Source: an uncultured Bacteroidota bacterium (GTDB lineage: Bacteria; Bacteroidota; Bacteroidia; Chitinophagales; Chitinophagaceae). Taken from it: DNA of 11,442 nucleotides. A program made the position numbers and the translations under genes. Location of the stretch: assembly GCA_903825065.1 (NCBI GenBank), contig CAIJZG010000078.1, forward strand, positions 1-11,442, given 5' to 3'. Shown in pieces: positions 7,234 to 11,442 of the stretch. The notes under the pieces were generated by a model. It did no database searches. It was not told where the DNA came from and saw nothing but the letters and a program-made list of their open reading frames with translations. Numbering within the stretch: position 1 is the stretch's first letter; every line of letters starts with the position of its first letter.

Positions 7234-7273
7234 TAATAAGCCGTCCTCTGCGAACAATGCGGAGGGACGGCTT
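7230..7273 (-). terminator. Intrinsic terminator of acs
   Basis: On the minus strand AAGCCGTC (7273-7266) pairs with GACGGCTT (7245-7238). The inner part (CCTCCGC against GCAGAG) continues the stem with a bulge and one mismatch around a short loop. The stem is GC-rich in an AT-rich region and is followed by ATTATTTA. It lies 20 bases after the acs stop codon, so it is best read as the end of the acs transcript. The T-tract is interrupted, so termination may be partial. Confidence 0.8.
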
Positions 7274-7293
7274 AAAAAGGTCTGCTTTAGTAT

Positions 7294-9231
7294 TTATAGC
7301 TTTCCGTTTTTGATTTCTTCTACCACACCTGGATCTAAAAGTGTGGAGATATCGCCAACATTATCTAAATCGCCTTCAGCAATTTTGCGCAAGATTCTGC
7401 GCATTATTTTTCCGCTTCTGGTTTTTGGCAATCCGGTTACAAATTGAATTTTATCAGGTTTAGCAATAGCACCAATAATTCTTGTTATGGTTTGAATAAT
7501 ATCTTTTCTAACAAGATCTGCAGTTCCATGAGTATCCTGCCCGTGAGAACCTTGATAAATAACATAAGCATAAATACCTTGTCCCTTTATATCATGCGGA
7601 TAACCCACAACCGCACTTTCCACTACGCCAGCGTGCATATTTATGGCATTTTCAAGTTCTGCCGTTCCAATTCTATGTCCACTTACATTTAGCACGTCAT
7701 CAACGCGTCCAGTGATTCTAAAGAATCCATTCTTATCTTTTAAAGCACCATCGCCAGTAAAATACATACCAGGATAAGTGGCGAAATAATTTGTTCTGCA
7801 CCTTTCATGATCTCCGTAAGTTGTACGAAGAATACCAGGCCAGGGACCTTTGATGCATAGATTTCCAGAAATTGTTTCATCTCCTTCAGCTACAATTTCT
7901 TTTCCATTTTCATCTACTAAAACCATTTGTAATCCTGGCATTGGAAGAGTAGCCCAGCTTGGAACTGCGGGGGTTATACCAGCTAGGTTAGAAATTAATG
8001 TTCCACCAGTTTCTGTTTGCCACCAAGTATCTACGATTGGGCATTTCTTTTTTCCAACATTCTCATCATACCAATGCCATGCTTCTTCATTAATTGGTTC
8101 ACCTACTGTTCCTAAGACTTTTAAAGAGCTAAGATTTTTTCCTTGTAAGGGCCCTAAACCAAAACCCATTAAACTACGAATAGCGGTAGGAGCGGTATAA
8201 AGAATATTCACTTTGAATTTATCTACAATATCCCAGAATCTTCCTGCATCGGGGTATGTAGGGACTCCTTCAAAAATCAATGATGTTGCTCCAGCACTAA
8301 GAGGTCCATATATAATATAGCTATGGCCAGTAATCCAACCGATATCGGCAGTACAGAAATGGATATCACCAGTTTGATATTGGAATACATTTACAAAAGT
8401 ATAATTAGTATATACCATATAACCACCGCATGTATGAACAACGCCTTTAGGTTTTCCAGTGGAGCCGGAAGTATATAATATAAAAAGTGGATCTTCAGCA
8501 TCCATTTCTACTGCTGGGTAATCATGTAAACCAAGGGTCTCTACTTTTTTAATTTCATCTTCCCACCAAAGATCACGTCCTTTAATCATTGATATTGGAG
8601 TGCGTGTTCTAGTGGCTACAATTACTTTTTTTACGGTTCTATTTCCGATAAGAGCATCATCAATCACAGATTTTAATGGAATATCTTTTGCGCCTCGATA
8701 TGCGCCATCGCAGGTAACAATAAATTCTGCTTGAGCATCATATAAACGATCAGCAATACTTTGGGCAGAGAAACCTCCAAAAATTACTGAATGAATGGCA
8801 CCGATTCTAGCACAAGCTAATACAGCAATGGCAAGCTCAGGTATCATGCCCATATAAATACAAACGCGATCACCTTTTTTAACTCCATTATTATTGAGTA
8901 CATGGGCAAATTGACAAACTTTCTCGTGTAGTTTTTTATAAGTAATAATTCGATGGTGTTCATCTGGATCGTTGGGTTCCCAAATTAATGCGGGCATGTC
9001 ACCAGATTTTTCGAGATGTCTATCCAGACAATTTTCAGTAATATTTAATTTACCTCCTTTGAACCATTCAATTTTCGGCTCTGTAAAATTCCAATTGAGA
9101 GTGGTATGCCATTTTTTTCGCCAAATAAAATTTTCAGCAACAGATGACCAGAATTCAGCTGGATCTTCAATGCTTCGTTTGTATTCAGACTTATATTGTT
9201 CAAAGCTAGTGATTTGATAAGGATAATGCAT
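7294..9231 (-). CDS. acs: Acetyl-CoA synthetase (AMP-forming)
   Basis: The 645-residue enzyme joins acetate, ATP and CoA to acetyl-CoA through an acetyl-AMP intermediate, and its length is that of bacterial Acs. The N-terminal acetyl-CoA synthetase domain is at about 1-80. The adenylate-forming P-loop is YTSGSTGKPKG (253-263). WWQTETGG (403-410) is the acetate/ATP-binding motif with the tryptophan typical of acetate specificity. YFTGDGA (490-496) and GRVDDVLNVSGHRIGTAE (508-525) form the hinge and CoA-binding region. Lys608 in PKTRSGKIMRR is the catalytic lysine that is reversibly acetylated in other bacteria, so post-translational control is likely. The start ATG begins MHYPYQ and the first helix reads like the family's. 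The gene is transcribed alone, ends at a strong hairpin, and diverges from an MHS transporter gene across a repeat-containing region. Confidence 0.97.
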   Translation of the reverse strand: MHYPYQITSFEQYKSEYKRSIEDPAEFWSSVAENFIWRKKWHTTLNWNFTEPKIEWFKGGKLNITENCLDRHLEKSGDMPALIWEPNDPDEHHRIITYKKLHEKVCQFAHVLNNNGVKKGDRVCIYMGMIPELAIAVLACARIGAIHSVIFGGFSAQSIADRLYDAQAEFIVTCDGAYRGAKDIPLKSVIDDALIGNRTVKKVIVATRTRTPISMIKGRDLWWEDEIKKVETLGLHDYPAVEMDAEDPLFILYTSGSTGKPKGVVHTCGGYMVYTNYTFVNVFQYQTGDIHFCTADIGWITGHSYIIYGPLSAGATSLIFEGVPTYPDAGRFWDIVDKFKVNILYTAPTAIRSLMGFGLGPLQGKNLSSLKVLGTVGEPINEEAWHWYDENVGKKKCPIVDTWWQTETGGTLISNLAGITPAVPSWATLPMPGLQMVLVDENGKEIVAEGDETISGNLCIKGPWPGILRTTYGDHERCRTNYFATYPGMYFTGDGALKDKNGFFRITGRVDDVLNVSGHRIGTAELENAINMHAGVVESAVVGYPHDIKGQGIYAYVIYQGSHGQDTHGTADLVRKDIIQTITRIIGAIAKPDKIQFVTGLPKTRSGKIMRRILRKIAEGDLDNVGDISTLLDPGVVEEIKNGKL

Positions 9232-9317
9232 GGCAATCGATTTAAGAACTCTAATGTACAGCAGAAAATTTTTTTTTCGGCATTAGCAAAGCGATATTTG
9301 TTATTTTAATGTTTCAA

Positions 9318-9367
9318 TAGCATTTTTCAATCAAGCAATTGAATAAACATTAGCATTATTAAATCAA
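9318..9367. repeat. 17-base imperfect direct repeat, copies 33 bases apart, between acs and the transporter gene
   Basis: TAGCATTTTTCAATCAA (9318-9334) and TAGCATTATTAAATCAA (9351-9367) agree at 15 of 17 positions. Their starts are 33 bases apart, close to three helical turns, so both would face the same side of the DNA. Between and over them lie two inverted repeats: TAATGTTT (9307-9314) with AAACATTA (9345-9352), and TTCAAT (9326-9331) with ATTGAA (9338-9343). A further CATTAGCA occurs at 9281-9288 and again at 9348-9355. This layout suits a regulator binding the divergent control region, but no regulator gene is adjacent and AT-richness raises chance matches. Confidence 0.4.
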
Positions 9368-9409
9368 AAAGTATTTTTAAAAAATATCAGATAACAAATT
9401 TTAGAATAC

Positions 9410-9423
9410 TTATGAACTCATAA
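9410..9423. promoter_or_regulatory. 14-base palindrome upstream of the MHS transporter, candidate operator
   Basis: TTATGA-AC-TCATAA is a perfect 6+2+6 inverted repeat ending 39 bases before the transporter ATG. It lies just upstream of TAATTTTC (9437-9444), which matches the Bacteroidota -7 element except at the last base. No good -33 element was found at the right distance, so an activator-dependent promoter is one possible reading. The palindrome is exact, but its function is unproven. Confidence 0.33.
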
Positions 9424-9462
9424 TAAAATCATATCTTAATTTTCGAAGCCAAAAATTGTCCC

Positions 9463-11001
9463 ATGAGTGATCAAGATAAAACTAAAGGAATCTGGAAAGT
9501 AATCGGTGCCTCATCTTTGGGTACCTTAATTGAATGGTACGATTTCTATATATTCGGAAGTCTTGCTGTGGTTATTGCAAACCAGTTTTTTCCTAAAACA
9601 AACCCAACAGCAGCTTTACTTTCAACCCTAGCAACCTTTGCTGCAGGTTTTATAGTACGACCTTTTGGAGCTTTGGTTTTTGGTAGATTGGGCGATTTAG
9701 TAGGTCGTAAATATACATTTCTTCTAACCTTAGTTTTGATGGGAGGTTCTACTTTTGCTATTGGCTGTATACCTAGTTACGAAAGCATTGGTTTTATAGC
9801 ACCTATTCTAGTTCTTGTGTTTCGATTAATTCAAGGATTGGCGCTTGGTGGTGAATATGGAGGGGCTGCAACTTATGTAGCAGAACATGCACCTGTTAAT
9901 AGAAGAGGATATTTTACTTCTTGGATTCAAACTACTGCAACACTTGGATTATTCATTTCTCTCGGCGTAATATTAATGACTCGTCATTTTCTTGATGCAG
10001 ATCAAGCAAAATCAATTGCAAAATTTAATGACTGGGGTTGGAGAATTCCTTTCTGGATTTCTAGTTTGTTGGTTTTGGTATCTATCTATATCAGATTGCG
10101 AATGGCTGAATCGCCAATGTATACAAAGTTGAAGTCTGAAGGAAAAACTTCAGTAAATCCTTTGAAAGAAAGTTTTGGACATAAAGCAAATTTAAAAATG
10201 GTATTACTTGCGTTGTTCGGAGCAACAATGGGACAAGGCGTTGTATGGTATACTGGTCAGTTCTATGCCCAATCTTTTATTGAAAATGTTTGTAAGGTTG
10301 AATTTGATCAGTCAAGAACCATCTTGATTTGGGGCATTTTATTTGCTACGCCTTTCTTTGTTGTATTTGCTACTTTAAGTGATAAGATAGGAAGAAAATG
10401 GATTATGCTTTCTGGAATGTTCTTAGCAATTATCTCTTATAACTATTTATTTACATCTCTCTACAATATTGCAGATTCCAAACAAAAAACTGAAATAGTT
10501 GCAAATACGAAAATTGAAACAACCATTAAAGTAATTCCAAATTCGACGGACTCCATTCGTAAAATAGTAACGAAATCCTATTTTACTGATGGGATGAGTA
10601 TGGTAAATACAAAAACTGATACAGCGTATTCCACTTCAGGTAAAATAACTAAGAAACCTGTAGTAGCTATTTCAAAAACCTTAAGCAGTAGCGATTATTG
10701 GAAAATGGTTGGTATCGTATTTATATTGATACTTTATGTAACCTTAGTGTATGGTCCAATTGCAGCATTCTTAGTAGAATTATTCCCAACTAAAATTAGA
10801 TATACATCTATGTCATTACCTTATCATATTGGGAATGGTGTTTTTGGAGGGTTAACGCCCTTTATCGCAACATTACTGACTACCATTTATGTAGATAACA
10901 AGATTGTTGGGTTGATGTATCCAATCATAATTGCTACGGTATGTTTGGTAATTGGTGCAGTTTACATAAGTAACAGAATTGATCCTGAAGTTGACCAATA
11001 G
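9463..11001 (+). CDS. MHS-family (metabolite:H+ symporter) major facilitator transporter
   Basis: The 512-residue inner-membrane protein has the 12-helix pattern of the major facilitator superfamily. EWYDFYIFG (24-32) and the long conserved stretch around RLIQGLALGGEYGG (121-134) with RRG (147-149) mark the MHS branch that includes ProP, KgtP and ShiA. The MFS motif A is GRLGDLVGRK (74-83), repeated in weaker form in the second half as SDKIGRK (306-312). LVELFPTKIRYTSMSLPYHIGNG (437-459 region) is also typical. A hydrophilic insertion at about 335-412, rich in Thr, Ser and Lys, lies between predicted helices 9 and 10 and would be periplasmic; KgtP and ProP lack it. Members import carboxylates or compatible solutes with protons. 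The divergent acs gene hints at acetate or another carboxylate, but this is inference. A small membrane protein gene follows after 35 bases, probably in the same transcript. The ATG lies at the end of a 231-base regulatory region. Confidence 0.92.
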   Translation: MSDQDKTKGIWKVIGASSLGTLIEWYDFYIFGSLAVVIANQFFPKTNPTAALLSTLATFAAGFIVRPFGALVFGRLGDLVGRKYTFLLTLVLMGGSTFAIGCIPSYESIGFIAPILVLVFRLIQGLALGGEYGGAATYVAEHAPVNRRGYFTSWIQTTATLGLFISLGVILMTRHFLDADQAKSIAKFNDWGWRIPFWISSLLVLVSIYIRLRMAESPMYTKLKSEGKTSVNPLKESFGHKANLKMVLLALFGATMGQGVVWYTGQFYAQSFIENVCKVEFDQSRTILIWGILFATPFFVVFATLSDKIGRKWIMLSGMFLAIISYNYLFTSLYNIADSKQKTEIVANTKIETTIKVIPNSTDSIRKIVTKSYFTDGMSMVNTKTDTAYSTSGKITKKPVVAISKTLSSSDYWKMVGIVFILILYVTLVYGPIAAFLVELFPTKIRYTSMSLPYHIGNGVFGGLTPFIATLLTTIYVDNKIVGLMYPIIIATVCLVIGAVYISNRIDPEVDQ

Positions 11002-11036
11002 AACAATCTTCTATTAATAGCATAAAACATAAAAAC

Positions 11037-11300
11037 ATGAATGCGTTAAAAAAATATCTTGGTTTAGTATGGATTGTCTTAGGACCGCTTGCGATTCATT
11101 ATCTATTACAAACTGCGAGTAGTGAAATTGCCAAAAAACCAGGTAATGATACTATGATTCAATGGGGTGTGTTTATCACCGTTTTTTATCCAATTGCAAT
11201 TGGTTTTATTTTATTTGGTTTATATGCATTGGAAGGCAATTATGATCATATACCTGAGAAGAGTGCTGAATTAGTAGATTACGAAAGCAAGCCTTTATAG
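11037..11300 (+). CDS. Small two-helix membrane protein downstream of the MHS transporter (DUF6814-like?)
   Basis: The 87-residue protein has two hydrophobic segments at about 8-25 and 44-64, separated by a short polar loop. It ends in an acidic tail (YDHIPEKSAELVDYES). The start MNALKKYLG and the ALEGNYD after helix 2 recall small Bacteroidota proteins filed, as I remember, under DUF6814; this needs a profile search. The gene follows the MHS transporter by 35 bases with an A-rich leader (ACATAAAAAC), so co-transcription is likely and an accessory role to the transporter is a reasonable guess. Its stop codon lies 3 bases from the stop of the convergent permease gene. Confidence 0.72.
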   Translation: MNALKKYLGLVWIVLGPLAIHYLLQTASSEIAKKPGNDTMIQWGVFITVFYPIAIGFILFGLYALEGNYDHIPEKSAELVDYESKPL

Positions 11301-11303
11301 TGT

Positions 11304-11442
11304 TTATTGGATTTCATTTCTTTTCCAGAAAAAATAAAATGGAATTCCTGTTGCAATTAATGCCAATCCAGATAATGCCTCTTTAGGTTGATTCTGGAGT
11401 GTTACGGTAATTAATAAAGTGCAAAAGATTAAAAAGAAAATA
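11304..11442 (-). CDS. Amino-acid permease (APC superfamily), C-terminal fragment
   Basis: The minus-strand frame from base 11441 is open for 45 residues and stops with TAA at 11306-11304. The rest of the gene lies beyond the right edge. It reads as a hydrophobic helix (FFLIFCTLLITVTL), a loop with NQPKEALSG, a second helix containing LALIATGIPFYFFW, and a short basic end (KRNEIQ). The pattern of a P-(K/R)-E-(A/S)-L-x-G loop followed by LIxxGIPFYxxW is typical of the last two helices of amino-acid permeases of the LAT/APC type. The substrate cannot be told from this fragment. The gene converges on the small membrane protein with only 3 bases between the stops, so the two transcripts must overlap. 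Confidence 0.72.
   Translation of the reverse strand, partial: IFFLIFCTLLITVTLQNQPKEALSGLALIATGIPFYFFWKRNEIQ

Noticed and set aside
7444..7692. 82-residue plus-strand ORF inside acs
   Set aside because: It is antisense to a well-conserved part of acs, with a composition that reflects the opposite strand; no family resemblance.
7850..8200. 116-residue plus-strand ORF inside acs
   Set aside because: Shadow of the acs reading frame on the other strand.
8972..9236. An 81-residue plus-strand ORF and a 63-residue minus-strand ORF at the acs 5' end
   Set aside because: Both overlap the N-terminal acs coding sequence in other frames, and acs explains the region fully.
1..11442. Search for a defence system, CRISPR array, IS element, tRNA or prophage
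   Set aside because: No repeat-spacer array, transposase, terminal inverted repeats flanking a gene, cloverleaf or phage gene was seen. The helicase fragment alone is not evidence of a defence island.

Overview
The window looks like a chromosomal segment of a low-GC member of the Bacteroidota, most likely in or near the Chitinophagaceae. This is inferred from four things. The base composition is AT-rich. Start codons sit behind A-rich leaders without Shine-Dalgarno sequences. The helicase tail has the HRDC plus HTH_40 arrangement. The MHS-type transporter carries an extra periplasmic loop, followed by a small two-helix membrane protein. No rRNA, tRNA, CRISPR array, IS element or phage gene is visible, and no gap between genes exceeds 300 bases.

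Layout. (1) Bases 1-674 (+) hold the C-terminal third of a RecQ-type helicase that enters from the left. (2) Bases 3473-794 (-) hold a two-gene signalling unit: a FIST-domain sensor protein, then 22 bases later a soluble hybrid histidine kinase with its own receiver domain but no recognisable sensor. (3) Bases 3656-5054 (+) hold three small genes: a 97-residue orphan divergent from the FIST gene, a lipoprotein, and a three-helix membrane protein. (4) Bases 7178-5079 (-) hold a class-V aminotransferase/cysteine-desulfurase-like enzyme and, 42 bases later, a GTG-started dCMP deaminase of the eukaryotic/T4 type. (5) Bases 9231-7294 (-) hold acetyl-CoA synthetase (acs), closed by a strong hairpin. 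(6) Diverging from acs across a 231-base repeat-rich regulatory region are an MHS-family major facilitator transporter and a small two-helix membrane protein (9463-11300, +). (7) At the right edge the C-terminus of an amino-acid permease (11304-11442, -) converges on them.

How the genes may work together. The FIST protein and the sensor-less kinase are best read as one split receptor, resembling the NosP/NahK pairs of proteobacteria. The acs/transporter divergon suggests uptake of a small carboxylate coupled to its activation to acetyl-CoA, but the substrate is not shown by the sequence. The dCMP deaminase supplies dUMP for thymidylate synthesis. Most of the window is ordinary housekeeping and accessory metabolism. 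I see no clear new defence or mobile system. The most notable points are the FIST-kinase module, the DCTD-like deaminase, the undefined aminotransferase subfamily, and the repeats between acs and the transporter.
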